From JBNAVJ01 sp049700455 (GTDB lineage Bacteria > Bacteroidota > Ignavibacteria > Tepidaquicellales > Tepidaquicellaceae): a DNA stretch of 64,000 nt. Below are positions 9,682 through 19,395 of the stretch, in pieces (the first letter of the stretch is position 1; every line of letters starts with the position of its first letter). The notes beneath the pieces were generated by a model. That model saw nothing but the letters and a program-made list of their open reading frames with translations, had not been told where the DNA came from and did no database searches. The DNA is taken from assembly GCA_049700455.1 (NCBI GenBank), contig JBNAVJ010000011.1, positions 5,509 to 69,508 on the forward strand, in the 5' to 3' direction. The translations under genes were made by a program, and so were the position numbers.

Positions 9682-11733
9682 ATGAGTGATCAAAAGAAAT
9701 TCGTACCATTTATTGCTCCTGAGAGCAGTATGGCAGAATTTACAATCAAAGCTTTAATTCTTGGCTTGATTATGTCAGTTGTACTGGGGGCAGCAAATGC
9801 TTACCTCGGATTAAAAGCAGGTATGACGATAGCGGCTACCTATCCGGCTGCTGTTTTAGGAATGGCTTTTTTAAGATTGACTAAAGGTACAATTCTTGAA
9901 GAGAATTTTGCAAGAACAGTTGGGTCAATCGGCGAATCTGTAGCAGCTGGAGCTATTTTTACTTTACCAGCTTTTTACATTGCTCACATTTGGGATCCAT
10001 TCTTTACATGGAAACATTATGTTACAGCAACACTTATCCTGATTGCTGGTGGTGTTCTTGGAATTATGTTTGTAGCGCTTTTGCGTCGTGTAATGGTAGA
10101 AGATGTAGACTTATTATTTCCAGAGTCAACTGCAGCTGCAGAAATTCACAAGTCAGGGCAGGGAACAGGAACAGGTAGTAAATTTCTTTTTAGTGCAATG
10201 GGACTTGGAGCTGTGATTCAATTTTTGGGACAGATAAGTTTCTTTGCTCAAAGTTGGGAAAAGTTTTATTCATTTTTTAGCAAAGTTAAAATCCCTGGCA
10301 CAAACATAGATGCTCAAGGAGGGATGTTGATTAGTTCTCCTGGTATCAGTCCGGCGTATGTAGGGGTTGGCTATATTATTGGTCCTAAGTATGCATCGCT
10401 TAACTTTAGTGGGGGATTGCTTGCCTGGGGCTTACTTGCTCCCATAATTTACTATTTTATATCTCCCTATTTTACCCCTGAAATGTTACAAGCTTGGGCA
10501 ACTCTTAAAGGGACTACTATTGAAAAAGTAAGTGATCCCGGTTTTCAAATTAATCAAGTATGGCGCTTTGTGGTTAGACCCATTGCTATTGGAGGAATGT
10601 TGATGGGGGCTGGTTTTACTTTGTTTAAAATGAGAAATAGCCTTATAGCAGGTTTAAAGCGTTCCATTGGAGATGTGAAAAAAGCAGCTACTGGTGGACC
10701 TGTGACAGTAAGAACTGAAAAGGATCTCCCCTTTACATATATAATGATAGGTATTATTCTTGTTTCCATTATAACTTTTGTAGTTACTAAGTTTGCATTT
10801 CATACAGACATATTTCCTGCAATAGTTGCTGCTACCGTGATGATTATACTGGCATTCTTTTTTGCAGCTATATCTGGGTATCTGGTTGGTATTATAGGTT
10901 CCAGTAATAATCCAATCAGCGGACTCACCTTAACCGCTCTTGTAGTTACAGCTCTGATTTTGGTCTTAATAAGGGTTGATGCACAGAGTGGGGGAGTTGC
11001 TGCTGTACTTGGTGTTGCGGCTATAGTTTGTGTATCCGCTGCTGTGGCAGGAGAAATGTTACAAGATCTTAAAGCAGGGCATATCCTTGGTGGTACCCCT
11101 TGGAAAATGCAGTTTGGTGATGTTATTGGCGTTGTTGTTTCAGGATTGGTGATGTTCTTTGTCCTGAATCTTCTGAACCAGGCTGATATTGCTCAAGGTG
11201 TTCAACAAGGATATACAGGTGGATTTGGTAGCAAGAATTTATCTGCTCCTCAAGCTGGGCTGATGGCAATGTTATCACAAGGAATTGTTGGAGGTGAAAT
11301 GGCTTGGCCTCTAATTATTGTTGGAATGCTAATGGGACTTGCTTTTATTATGATGCAGGTTAAAAGCCCAATGCTTGTCAGTGTAGGAATGTATTTACCA
11401 CTTGAAACAACTTTTGCAATTTTCATCGGTGGAATAATCAAAGGAATTCTTGATTTGATTGTTAAGAAGAAAAACTATAACGATGCTCAAAAAGTAAGAA
11501 TAGAAAACATTGGAATTCTGTTAGCTTCTGGATTTATCGCTGGTGAAGCATTGACTGGGCTTGGATTTGCTCCTTTTAGAATAGCAGAGGTTAATATACC
11601 TCTTATTTTCAAGGAACCCCCTTTGTTTATTGGATTTTTGGTGCTTATCATTATTGCTCTTATATTGATTTATATTCCGATGAAGAATGCAGGTTCGGTT
11701 GATGAACCAGCCCCACCTGCAGCAGGAATATAA
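9682..11733 (+). CDS. OPT family oligopeptide transporter
   Basis: This 683-residue polytopic inner-membrane protein has about 14-16 hydrophobic helices. The N-terminus reads FTIKALILGLIMSVVLGAAN followed by AYLGLKAGMTIAATYPAAVLG, the hallmark of bacterial OPT transporters. Later helices carry SSNNPISGLTLTALVV and the GGTPWKMQ loop typical of the family. Bacterial OPT members of this branch import oligopeptides or metal chelates. The ATG at 9682 has little Shine-Dalgarno sequence. A second OPT gene of the same type lies at 29765-31759 on the other strand. A hairpin follows directly downstream. Confidence 0.93.
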   Translation: MSDQKKFVPFIAPESSMAEFTIKALILGLIMSVVLGAANAYLGLKAGMTIAATYPAAVLGMAFLRLTKGTILEENFARTVGSIGESVAAGAIFTLPAFYIAHIWDPFFTWKHYVTATLILIAGGVLGIMFVALLRRVMVEDVDLLFPESTAAAEIHKSGQGTGTGSKFLFSAMGLGAVIQFLGQISFFAQSWEKFYSFFSKVKIPGTNIDAQGGMLISSPGISPAYVGVGYIIGPKYASLNFSGGLLAWGLLAPIIYYFISPYFTPEMLQAWATLKGTTIEKVSDPGFQINQVWRFVVRPIAIGGMLMGAGFTLFKMRNSLIAGLKRSIGDVKKAATGGPVTVRTEKDLPFTYIMIGIILVSIITFVVTKFAFHTDIFPAIVAATVMIILAFFFAAISGYLVGIIGSSNNPISGLTLTALVVTALILVLIRVDAQSGGVAAVLGVAAIVCVSAAVAGEMLQDLKAGHILGGTPWKMQFGDVIGVVVSGLVMFFVLNLLNQADIAQGVQQGYTGGFGSKNLSAPQAGLMAMLSQGIVGGEMAWPLIIVGMLMGLAFIMMQVKSPMLVSVGMYLPLETTFAIFIGGIIKGILDLIVKKKNYNDAQKVRIENIGILLASGFIAGEALTGLGFAPFRIAEVNIPLIFKEPPLFIGFLVLIIIALILIYIPMKNAGSVDEPAPPAAGI

Positions 11734-11746
11734 TTTTAATTTTTAA

Positions 11747-11782
11747 GAGGCAACGAGGTCAATGCTTCGTTGCCTTTATTTT
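11747..11782 (+). terminator. Hairpin after the OPT gene, probable terminator or attenuator
   Basis: AGGCAACGA at 11748-11756 pairs exactly with TCGTTGCCT at 11767-11775 (9-bp stem, 10-base loop) and is followed by TTATTTTA. It sits in the 59-base gap before the PqqD-like gene, so it may end or attenuate the transporter message. Confidence 0.65.
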
Positions 11783-11792
11783 AGGGAAGCTT

Positions 11793-12149
11793 ATGGCATT
11801 TTTCAAAAAGAAACTAAATTTTAATTTACTTGAACTTACACCTGTGATAAATAAAAACTTCGTAGTTACAGATGAAGGTCTTGTAATGATTGTGTTCCCG
11901 AAATTTAGAAATCGTTTTCTTAAGAAACTAATCCCGAAAAATAAACCCCAGGATTTTAAAATTAGCCTTGATAGGTTGGGATCAGCAGTGTGGTTTGAGA
12001 TTGATGGGAAGAAAAAGGTTGCTGAGATTGTTGAAAAGTTAGAAAAACAAATAGGAGAAGAGATTTCTCCTGCTGCGGAAAGAATATCAAAATTCCTAAC
12101 ACAACTCTATTCTTATAAATTTATAAGATTTGTTGAACTTAAAAAATAA
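11793..12149 (+). CDS. PqqD-like (RRE-fold) small protein
   Basis: The 118-residue product has a basic N-terminal third and a C-terminal region that follows the PqqD pattern: a conserved LDRLGSAVWFEIDGKKKVAEI segment in the order L-x-x-x-G-x-x-x-W-x-x-x-D-G, then an amphipathic helix and FLTQLYSYKFIRFVE. PqqD-fold domains (RiPP recognition elements) bind a precursor peptide and hand it to a modifying enzyme, but no radical SAM or cyclase gene is nearby. An AGGGA ribosome site precedes the ATG. It lies between an oligopeptide transporter and a dipeptidase. Role unknown; fold assignment is by eye. Confidence 0.7.
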   Translation: MAFFKKKLNFNLLELTPVINKNFVVTDEGLVMIVFPKFRNRFLKKLIPKNKPQDFKISLDRLGSAVWFEIDGKKKVAEIVEKLEKQIGEEISPAAERISKFLTQLYSYKFIRFVELKK

Positions 12150-12168
12150 AACAGAAAGGATATAAACT

Positions 12169-13635
12169 ATGGGTAACATTTTAAGTGGATTAAAACCAGA
12201 ATTAATCTGGAAGCATTTTGAAGAAATCTGTAATATTCCCCATCCCTCCAAACATGAAAAAGGTATGATTGATTATGTAGTTAATTTTGCGAAAGAACAC
12301 AATCTTGAGTATGAAGTTGATGACATAGGAAACGTAGTGATTAGAAAGCCTGCTACGTTGGGAATGGAGAATAGAAAAGGAATAATCTTACAAGGACATC
12401 TTGATATGGTCCCACAAGCAAATAGTGATGTAAAACATGACTTTACAAAAGATCCTATTAAACCAAGAATAGAAGGAGATTGGGTTATTGCTACCGGGAC
12501 TACCCTTGGCGCCGATAATGGTATAGGTGTTTCATCTGCCCTTGCAATACTTGAATCGACCGATTTGAAACATGGTCCTATAGAAGCTTTATTTACAGTT
12601 GACGAGGAAACTGGTATGACAGGAGCTTTTGGTTTGAAGCCAGGTTTTCTGAAAGGAGATATCCTCCTAAATCTTGATTCGGAAGATGAAGGTGAATTGT
12701 TTATTGGTTGTGCAGGCGGAACAAATGCCAATGCAGAATTTAAGTTCAGGAAGGCACCTGTTCCCAAGAACCACCTTGCCTATAAAATTATATTGAAAGG
12801 TCTAAAAGGGGGTCATTCAGGCTGTGATATTCATCTGGGGAGAGGTAACTCCAATGAGCTTATGTTTAGATTCTTGAAGTTTGCAGAAAAGAAATTCAAT
12901 ATAAGACTGGCGAGTGTTGAAGGTGGTAATCTTAGAAATGCTATTCCCAGAGAAGCATCTGCAATAATTCTTGTTCCGAAGATGTTTAAAAATGAGTTCG
13001 AAGAGTACGTCAATGAATTTTCAGACACAATTAAAAAGGAATTGTCAGTTGTAGAACCAGACCTTCAATTTTATTTTGAAAAGGGAAGAATGCCAAAGAA
13101 CATAATAGATAAAGCAACTCAACAGAAACTTATCCGAGCTGTTTATGGTTGTCCTAATAATGTTATTCGTATGAGCAATGATATGCCAGGACTTGTTGAG
13201 ACTTCTACTAATCTGGCAATTGTAAAGTCCGATATGAATACAAAAACCATTGAAGTAAAATGTTTGCTCAGAAGCTCTGTTGATAGTGCAAAAGAAGCGC
13301 TTGAAGAAAAAATTGCTGCTGTTTTTGAACTTGCTGGTGCACAAATATCTTTTGATGGACAATATCCCGGCTGGAAACCTAATCCAAACTCCCCAATACT
13401 AAATACAATGCAGAATATCTACAAAGAATTGTTTGGTAAATCTCCAGCAGTGAAAGCAATTCATGCAGGACTGGAATGTGGTTTAATTGGAGGTGTTTTC
13501 CCAAATCTGGATATGATATCGTTTGGACCAACAATAAAAAATCCTCATTCTCCTGATGAGAAATGCAGTATTTCTACTGTGCAAAAGTTCTGGGAATTTC
13601 TGGTTAAAACATTAGAAAATGTTCCACTAAAATAA
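12169..13635 (+). CDS. pepD: Aminoacyl-histidine dipeptidase (beta-Ala-His dipeptidase, M20C)
   Basis: This cytosolic zinc exopeptidase of 488 residues hydrolyses Xaa-His and other dipeptides. Motifs in order are GHLDMVPQ (zinc His and Asp), GTTLGADNGIGVSSA (bridging Asp), DEETGMTGA (catalytic Glu pair), a lid domain at about 200-390, and AIHAGLECGLIGG near the C-terminus, characteristic of PepD. An AAAGGA ribosome site lies before the ATG. It is 19 bases after the PqqD-like gene and 10 bases before a lipoprotein peptidase, in line with one peptide-degradation transcript. Length and motifs are all normal for the family. Confidence 0.94.
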   Translation: MGNILSGLKPELIWKHFEEICNIPHPSKHEKGMIDYVVNFAKEHNLEYEVDDIGNVVIRKPATLGMENRKGIILQGHLDMVPQANSDVKHDFTKDPIKPRIEGDWVIATGTTLGADNGIGVSSALAILESTDLKHGPIEALFTVDEETGMTGAFGLKPGFLKGDILLNLDSEDEGELFIGCAGGTNANAEFKFRKAPVPKNHLAYKIILKGLKGGHSGCDIHLGRGNSNELMFRFLKFAEKKFNIRLASVEGGNLRNAIPREASAIILVPKMFKNEFEEYVNEFSDTIKKELSVVEPDLQFYFEKGRMPKNIIDKATQQKLIRAVYGCPNNVIRMSNDMPGLVETSTNLAIVKSDMNTKTIEVKCLLRSSVDSAKEALEEKIAAVFELAGAQISFDGQYPGWKPNPNSPILNTMQNIYKELFGKSPAVKAIHAGLECGLIGGVFPNLDMISFGPTIKNPHSPDEKCSISTVQKFWEFLVKTLENVPLK

Positions 13636-13645
13636 ATAAATTATT

Positions 13646-15334
13646 ATGTGTAGAAGAATTTTTTCAATAATTGTTTTATTAGGAGTCTTAATTATGCTGT
13701 CTTCGTGTAGCGATAAGAGAGTAACTAATGAAAAAGAATTTGATTCATTTGTTACAGAATTGAATAAGAAAATTATCCCTCTATATAAAGAAATGAATCT
13801 TGCCTATTGGAATGCTTCGATAAGTGGCAGGAAAGAGGATTTCAATAGAACAGCGGAACTTCAAAATCAGTGGACTGCAATTTTTGCAGATAGAAAAGGT
13901 TTTGAATTTTTGAAGAATATCAAGTCTGAAGGAGGGCTGAAGGATGAGATAAAGAATCGTGAATTAGAAGTTTTGTACAATCAGTTTGCCCAGAACCAGG
14001 CTGATACTGCTAAGCTTAATGCTATTAATTATTTACAAAATGAAATTGAGCAAAAATATGGTAACTTTCGAGCGGAAGTTGATGGTAAAAAGCTAACAGA
14101 TAATGATGTTGAAGATGCTCTGGTTAATTCTACTGATTCAAAATATTTAGAAAAAGTATGGACTGCTCAAAAGAAAATTGGCCGTGTAGTTTCGGAGGAT
14201 ATTATCAAACTTGTAAAAATGAGGAATGATGTAGCTCATGATATGGGATTTAAAAATTATCACGAAATGAAATTAAAACTCAGTGAACAGGAACCTGAGG
14301 AAATAGCAAGACTTTTTGATGAACTTGATATCTTAACTAAGGAAACATTTATTGAAGAGAAGGAAACTATTGACGGATACTTTGAAAAAAGATACAATAT
14401 AAAGAAAGAAGACCTTAGACCCTGGCATTATCAGAATAGATTTTTCCAGGAAGCACCTAAGATTTACAAAGTTGATTTTGATGAATTTTACAAAGGGAAA
14501 AATCTTGCTGAGTTGACTGAAAGATATTATAAAGGTATTGGCATAGATATCTCAGATATCCTGAAACACTCAGATCTTTATGAAAAACCTGGTAAAAATC
14601 AACATGCCTATTGTATAGATATTGATAATGAGGGTGATATTAGAGTCCTTTGTAATATTAAACCGAATGAGAAATGGATGAACACAATGCTACACGAATT
14701 TGGTCATGCTGCCTATGATAAGTACATTAGTAAGTCATTGCCATTTATTATGAGAGACCCGGCTCATACTTTTACAACCGAGGCGATTGCTATGCTATTT
14801 GGTAGAAACTCAACCAACGCTCAATGGATGAAAGTAAATCTTGGATTAAACGATAATGAAGTTAATAAAATTGCAACTGATGGATTTAAATCTTTAAGAC
14901 TTCAGCAAATTGTATTCAGTCGTTGGGCTCAGGTTATGTATCACTTTGAAAAATCAATGTATGAAAATCCTGATCAGGATTTGAACAAACTCTGGTGGGA
15001 ACTTGTAGAAAAGTATCAATTAATCAAGAAGCCAGAAGGACGCAATGAACCTGATTGGGCATCGAAAATACATATTGCAACAGCTCCTTGTTATTATCAC
15101 AATTATTTGCTTGGTGAATTACTTGCTTCGCAGTTATATCATTATATTGTTGTAAATATACTGAAGTCAAATGATTTGAAGAATCAAAGCCTTTCTAACA
15201 ATCCGGAAATTGGAAAATATCTTATTGAAAAAGTGTTTTCACCTGGCATGCGCTATAAATGGAACGATATGATAAAAAATGCAACTGGTGAGTTTCTTAC
15301 TCCCCAATATTATGCAGAACAATTTGTGAAATAG
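13646..15334 (+). CDS. M2/M3-like zinc metallopeptidase lipoprotein (angiotensin-converting-enzyme type)
   Basis: The 562-residue protein starts with a lipoprotein signal (MCRRIFSIIVLLGVLIMLSSC), so it should be anchored in a membrane facing the periplasm or outside. The gluzincin site is HEFGH at about 350-354 with the third zinc ligand Glu379 in TTEAIAML. The mostly helical N-terminal half (VVSEDIIKLVKMRNDVAHDM and following) fits bacterial members of the M2 family annotated as M2 metallopeptidases, though M3 oligopeptidases look similar. M2 enzymes remove C-terminal dipeptides. It follows pepD by 10 bases and should help supply di- and tripeptides to the carriers nearby. Confidence 0.87.
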   Translation: MCRRIFSIIVLLGVLIMLSSCSDKRVTNEKEFDSFVTELNKKIIPLYKEMNLAYWNASISGRKEDFNRTAELQNQWTAIFADRKGFEFLKNIKSEGGLKDEIKNRELEVLYNQFAQNQADTAKLNAINYLQNEIEQKYGNFRAEVDGKKLTDNDVEDALVNSTDSKYLEKVWTAQKKIGRVVSEDIIKLVKMRNDVAHDMGFKNYHEMKLKLSEQEPEEIARLFDELDILTKETFIEEKETIDGYFEKRYNIKKEDLRPWHYQNRFFQEAPKIYKVDFDEFYKGKNLAELTERYYKGIGIDISDILKHSDLYEKPGKNQHAYCIDIDNEGDIRVLCNIKPNEKWMNTMLHEFGHAAYDKYISKSLPFIMRDPAHTFTTEAIAMLFGRNSTNAQWMKVNLGLNDNEVNKIATDGFKSLRLQQIVFSRWAQVMYHFEKSMYENPDQDLNKLWWELVEKYQLIKKPEGRNEPDWASKIHIATAPCYYHNYLLGELLASQLYHYIVVNILKSNDLKNQSLSNNPEIGKYLIEKVFSPGMRYKWNDMIKNATGEFLTPQYYAEQFVK

Positions 15335-15515
15335 CAAATAATAGAATTTCTGAAGAAGGGTTAGTTATATTAGAAATATTAGAAACGAACTAGCGCAGGG
15401 TATTATTGGGAGCTTTCAAACTTCCGAATAATTAAAGGGAATTTTAGTTTTCGAATTCATGATACTCTGTTTCCTTACTTGTATTAGAGTTTTAAGGGAA
15501 AAAAGTTTTTATACT

Positions 15516-16904
15516 ATGATAAGACTTTTTCTAATTTTGTTTGTTGTATTTTTTGATTCTTCAGCCTTTTGCGCAATATTAATGCCCCCCTATGTCCAAG
15601 CAGTGCTCCCAAATTCTGCATACATTCTTGTAGAAACCAGTACCCCTGATACCGTTACTGTAAATTATGGATTAACACCAGGATATGGTTTGGTTGCCAA
15701 GACAGAGTTTCAGCTCTTAACAAATACTGTTCCTGTAACCTATGTCCACAGAATCAAACTTACTAATTTGCAGGCAAATACAAAATATTACTACAACGCC
15801 GTTCAGCAAAATTCTACAAGTAACGGAGCTTCTTTTATAACGGCTCTCATATCGGATACTTCGTATAGTTTTTGCTGGATGGCAGATTGTCGTAGTGGTA
15901 TTGCAATCCATAATCAGATAACTCAGCTATTACGGCTTCGAAACCCAAGGTTCTCAATTTATGGGGGTGATTTATGTTATGGACCTGGATACAACTATTG
16001 GAAAACTGAATTTTTTACATCAGAAGAACAAATAACAATCTCCCAGATCCCTTTCTATGGGATAGTAGGTAATCATGAAGGCTGGACAACAAATACGAAA
16101 GCTTTTGAACAAAATCCCCAGTCAAACTCCACTACCCAGGACTATTATTCGTTTGACTATGGATGCGTACATTTTACAGCTATAAATGTAATGTTAGATT
16201 ATTCGCCTGGGAGTCCTCAATATTCCTTTGTTGCAAGTGACCTTGCTTCTGCTAATAAGAGGTGGAAGATTGTAGCTGTTCATAACCCACCTTATTGTGC
16301 AGGAGGACACGGTGAAGATCCATTACTGATAACAATGGCACAAAATCTTTTTGTCCCCAATAATGTTGACCTCGTAATAGCTGGTCACTCCCATTTCTAT
16401 CAACATAATTTAGTAAACAATATACACTATCTTATAATTGGCACGGCGGGAGCTCCACTTTATCAACCGGATAGTGCTTACTATACAATTAAATCAGTAC
16501 AAGATTATTGCTGGGGTTTAATAGATGTTTCTCTTAATACACTAACGATTCGTGTATATAATAACTATGGATTGAAATTGGACTCACTTTGTCTCGCGAA
16601 GCCTTTAACCGGTGGGGGTATTAAAAGCCAATCTTCTAATGTTGATTTTATACTATACCAGAATTTTCCAAACCCGTTTAATTCTACTACACAAATTAGA
16701 TTCAACATATCGGTAAGTTCATTTGTTGTTTTGAGTATATTTGATGCTTTAGGAAAAGAAGTAGCTATATTAGCTAATGAGTATCTTAGTGCGGGAGCTT
16801 ATAATCTTAATTTTGATGGTAGCAGTCTTTCAAACGGTATCTACTTCTGCATACTTAAAAGTAATGGATACCGGCAGATAAAAAAGATGTTGCTTTTAAA
16901 ATAA
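15516..16904 (+). CDS. Secreted purple-acid-phosphatase-like metallophosphoesterase with T9SS sorting domain
   Basis: The protein has an N-terminal signal peptide (MIRLFLILFVVFFDSSAFCA), a fibronectin-like domain at about residues 25-115, then a calcineurin-type phosphoesterase domain. The metal-site motifs appear in order: ADCRSG, GGDLCYG, GNHEG, VHNPPY and AGHSHFY. The last 80-odd residues are a type-A T9SS sorting domain (YQNFPNPFNSTTQIRFNI to the terminal KKMLLLK), so it is probably exported and surface-attached by the Por system. The frame is open to 15459, but the ATG at 15516 places the signal peptide correctly. It probably releases phosphate from organic esters. It faces a T9SS pseudogene tail to tail. 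Confidence 0.9.
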   Translation: MIRLFLILFVVFFDSSAFCAILMPPYVQAVLPNSAYILVETSTPDTVTVNYGLTPGYGLVAKTEFQLLTNTVPVTYVHRIKLTNLQANTKYYYNAVQQNSTSNGASFITALISDTSYSFCWMADCRSGIAIHNQITQLLRLRNPRFSIYGGDLCYGPGYNYWKTEFFTSEEQITISQIPFYGIVGNHEGWTTNTKAFEQNPQSNSTTQDYYSFDYGCVHFTAINVMLDYSPGSPQYSFVASDLASANKRWKIVAVHNPPYCAGGHGEDPLLITMAQNLFVPNNVDLVIAGHSHFYQHNLVNNIHYLIIGTAGAPLYQPDSAYYTIKSVQDYCWGLIDVSLNTLTIRVYNNYGLKLDSLCLAKPLTGGGIKSQSSNVDFILYQNFPNPFNSTTQIRFNISVSSFVVLSIFDALGKEVAILANEYLSAGAYNLNFDGSSLSNGIYFCILKSNGYRQIKKMLLLK

Positions 16905-16921
16905 GAATAATTATAATAGTT

Positions 16922-17613
16922 TTATTTAATCAATACCATTTTCATTACTTTTGTATAATCTTTGCCGGTAAGTCGATAGAAATATATCCCACTGCTTAAA
17001 TTGCTACCATCAAACATTACACGGTAACTGCCAGCATTTAATTTCTCATTCAATAACACTGATACCTCCCGCCCTCTTATATCATATACCGTAAGTCTCA
17101 CTGACGAAGATTTTGGTATATCAAACTCTATGTTCGTAATCGGATTAAATGGATTGGGATAGTTCTGTCTCAATGCAAACGACGACGGTAATTTATTACC
17201 TATAGGCTGGATTCCAACAGAACCACCCTCAAACTTCAATATGAATGTATCAGAATAACCACTCTCATGTGTTTCCTGAAAGTAAGCTCCTCTACCGGAG
17301 CAGTATCAGAGTATGTACCAGTGTCTGGGCAACACTCTATACCTTATACAGTAGTAACCTTTTCAAGCACAGGTAGCAACCGTATTGCTCCAATCCGGAG
17401 TATCAAATCTTATCTTCCAACATTTCCATAATCCGTCTGCACATTCCTAATAATCTTCTACTGTTAACGTATCGTATATATCTCTTCCATAATTTTTAAG
17501 ATTCAAAGGAGCCTCTTATACTGTATCCCCTAATATCGGCCTATCACATATAGATACTGTGCTTCTGTTTACAAGATAGAAGCTTTTACCGTCCTGCAAT
17601 ATAAATGGTATTT
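16922..17613 (-). pseudogene. Decayed T9SS cargo gene; only the sorting domain is intact
   Basis: The 3' part (17239 down to 16922) encodes a perfect T9SS C-terminal sorting domain (LRQNYPNPFNPITNIEFDI through GIYFYRLTGKDYTKVMKMVL). Reading further upstream in the same frame gives protein-like sequence (IPFILQDGKSFYLVNRSTV, LKNYGRDIYDTLTVEDY, IRFDTPDWSNTVAT, ETHESGYSDTFILKFEGG) broken by stops TAA at 17518, TAG at 17449, and TGA at 17365 and 17308. Between 17365 and 17280 a neighbouring frame reads better (GIECCPDTGTYSDTAPVEE, with its own stop), so at least two frameshifts are also likely. No start codon or signal peptide remains. I infer a dead surface-protein gene. Confidence 0.8.
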
Positions 17614-18024
17614 TTTCTCATTGTTATTGTTTTCTTATTTAGTAAAACTACTTTACAGCTTACTTCTCAATATATATTAAAAAGTATAAAATTTATATTT
17701 AATAAAAAAATTGCATTTAATATGGAGACAATTACTCTAGCTTTTAATATTTTATTTTTTTTTTAGGCTTGTTAAAATTTTATCTTATTATTATAGAGGA
17801 ACAGCTACTTCTCCAGTTGTATATTATTTTTATGCAAGTTTCCATAATTATAATTATAATAAATGATATTCTACTATAGCTACAGTCCTGTAATATATAA
17901 AATAAGTTTTTGGGGGTAAAAAAATGGCATAAATTAGCTATGGTAATACACTTTGTTTGGTGTTATAGTTATACCTTTTGAATTAAGAGTAAAATTTTTA
18001 TTTTCACTTAATTAAATACTGTTT
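17614..18024. other. AT-rich intergenic stretch with no visible gene
   Basis: About 410 bases between the pseudogene and the MFS transporter. The sequence is dominated by A/T runs. I see no coding frame, RNA fold or strong repeat. The 5' remains of the decayed gene may have been lost here, and the promoter of the MFS-ROK pair should lie in its right half. Confidence 0.55.
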
Positions 18025-19395
18025 ATGAATTCTGTTGAAGTCTTAGAAAAACGAGAACCTTCCACATTAGCCAGATGGTTTGCTCTTCTCCTAATTTCCC
18101 TTGCTATGATGGGAAACTATTACATTTATGACTCAATAAGCCCACTTGCAGATTTGATTAAAAGTCAGCTTAACTTTACAGATTCTGAGATAGGGTTATT
18201 GAACGCTATCTATAGTTTTCCCAATATTATTATGGTTTTGATAGGAGGAATAATTATTGATAGAATAGGTACAAGAAAATCTGTTCTGATATTTACTTTT
18301 TTTATTATGCTTGGGGCTTTTATTACAGCCATAAAAGGAGAGGTACTTACAATGGCTGCCGGGAGACTGATTTTTGGACTTGGTGCTGAATCAATGATTG
18401 TAGCGATTACTACTATTATTGCTCGATGGTTTAAAGGCAAAGAACTTTCGTTTGCTTTTGGATTAAATCTGACCGTAGCAAGACTTGGTTCTTTCCTTGC
18501 TCTTAACTCTCCGACCCTTGCAAAAAAACTTTTTACTTACTGGCAGTATCCACTCTGGATAACTGTTACCGCAGGTATTTTTGCATTTATTTGTATTATC
18601 TTTTATTACTTTATGGATGCTTATGCATCTAAAAAATATTTAATGCCAAAAGATGGACAGCAAGATAAGGTTATTATTAAAGAGGTATTTAACTTTAATG
18701 CTTCCTTCTGGTTTATTACAGCCCTATGTGTTACCTTCTATTCAGCAATGTTTCCATTTCAGACATTCGCCATAAAGTTTTTTCAGGAAGCACACGGTAC
18801 AACCAGGGAAGTGGGAGGTAACCTCTCAAGTATGTTAACACTTTTTGCTATGATTTTTACCCCACTATTTGGGTTGCTGGCGGACAAGGTAGGAAAGCGA
18901 TCTCTGCTAATGATGTTTGGTTCGCTTTTAATAATCCCTGTTTATCTAATGATGGCATATAAGATCTTTTCCACTACTTTAACAGGTGGCATAGAAGTTG
19001 AATCAGCTTTTTTTGGGATTGAGAAGGCGATTATTCCGTATTACTTAATAATTCCGATGGCAATGATGGGAATTGCTTTTTCTTTAATTCCGGCAGTAAT
19101 GTGGCCCTCTGTAGCTCTGGTAGTTCCTGAAGAAAAACTTGGTACTGCCTATGGACTGATGACTATGATACAGAACATAGGGCTATTCGGATTTAATCTA
19201 TTAATTGGATGGGCTAATGATATTTCACATGCAAGTGCAGAAAATCCATCGGGTTATAATTTAGGTATGTGGATATTTTCTATTCTCGGATTCTTAGGAC
19301 TGTTTTTTGCTTTTATGTTGCGAGTAACAGAAAGAAAAAAAACTACAGGTCATAATCTTGAAAAAGGGACCATTCATCAAACCCCATTGCAATGA
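18025..19395 (+). CDS. Major facilitator superfamily transporter
   Basis: This 456-residue inner-membrane protein has 12 hydrophobic segments. An MFS motif-A-like loop IGGIIIDRIGTRKSVL lies between helices 2 and 3, and a matching one (FGLLADKVGKRSLLM) in the second half. The last four bases overlap the next gene in an ATGA arrangement with a ROK kinase, so translation is coupled. That pairing suggests the cargo is a sugar or amino sugar that the kinase phosphorylates, which is inference from context. It could instead be a more general solute carrier. Confidence 0.88.
   Translation: MNSVEVLEKREPSTLARWFALLLISLAMMGNYYIYDSISPLADLIKSQLNFTDSEIGLLNAIYSFPNIIMVLIGGIIIDRIGTRKSVLIFTFFIMLGAFITAIKGEVLTMAAGRLIFGLGAESMIVAITTIIARWFKGKELSFAFGLNLTVARLGSFLALNSPTLAKKLFTYWQYPLWITVTAGIFAFICIIFYYFMDAYASKKYLMPKDGQQDKVIIKEVFNFNASFWFITALCVTFYSAMFPFQTFAIKFFQEAHGTTREVGGNLSSMLTLFAMIFTPLFGLLADKVGKRSLLMMFGSLLIIPVYLMMAYKIFSTTLTGGIEVESAFFGIEKAIIPYYLIIPMAMMGIAFSLIPAVMWPSVALVVPEEKLGTAYGLMTMIQNIGLFGFNLLIGWANDISHASAENPSGYNLGMWIFSILGFLGLFFAFMLRVTERKKTTGHNLEKGTIHQTPLQ

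Noticed and set aside
12273..12767. Long minus-strand frame within pepD
   Set aside because: Shadow of the real gene; no family pattern or ribosome site.
16922..17613. Stop-codon recoding or selenocysteine as an explanation for the in-frame stops
   Set aside because: All three stop types occur and the reading frame also shifts, which fits decay rather than recoding.
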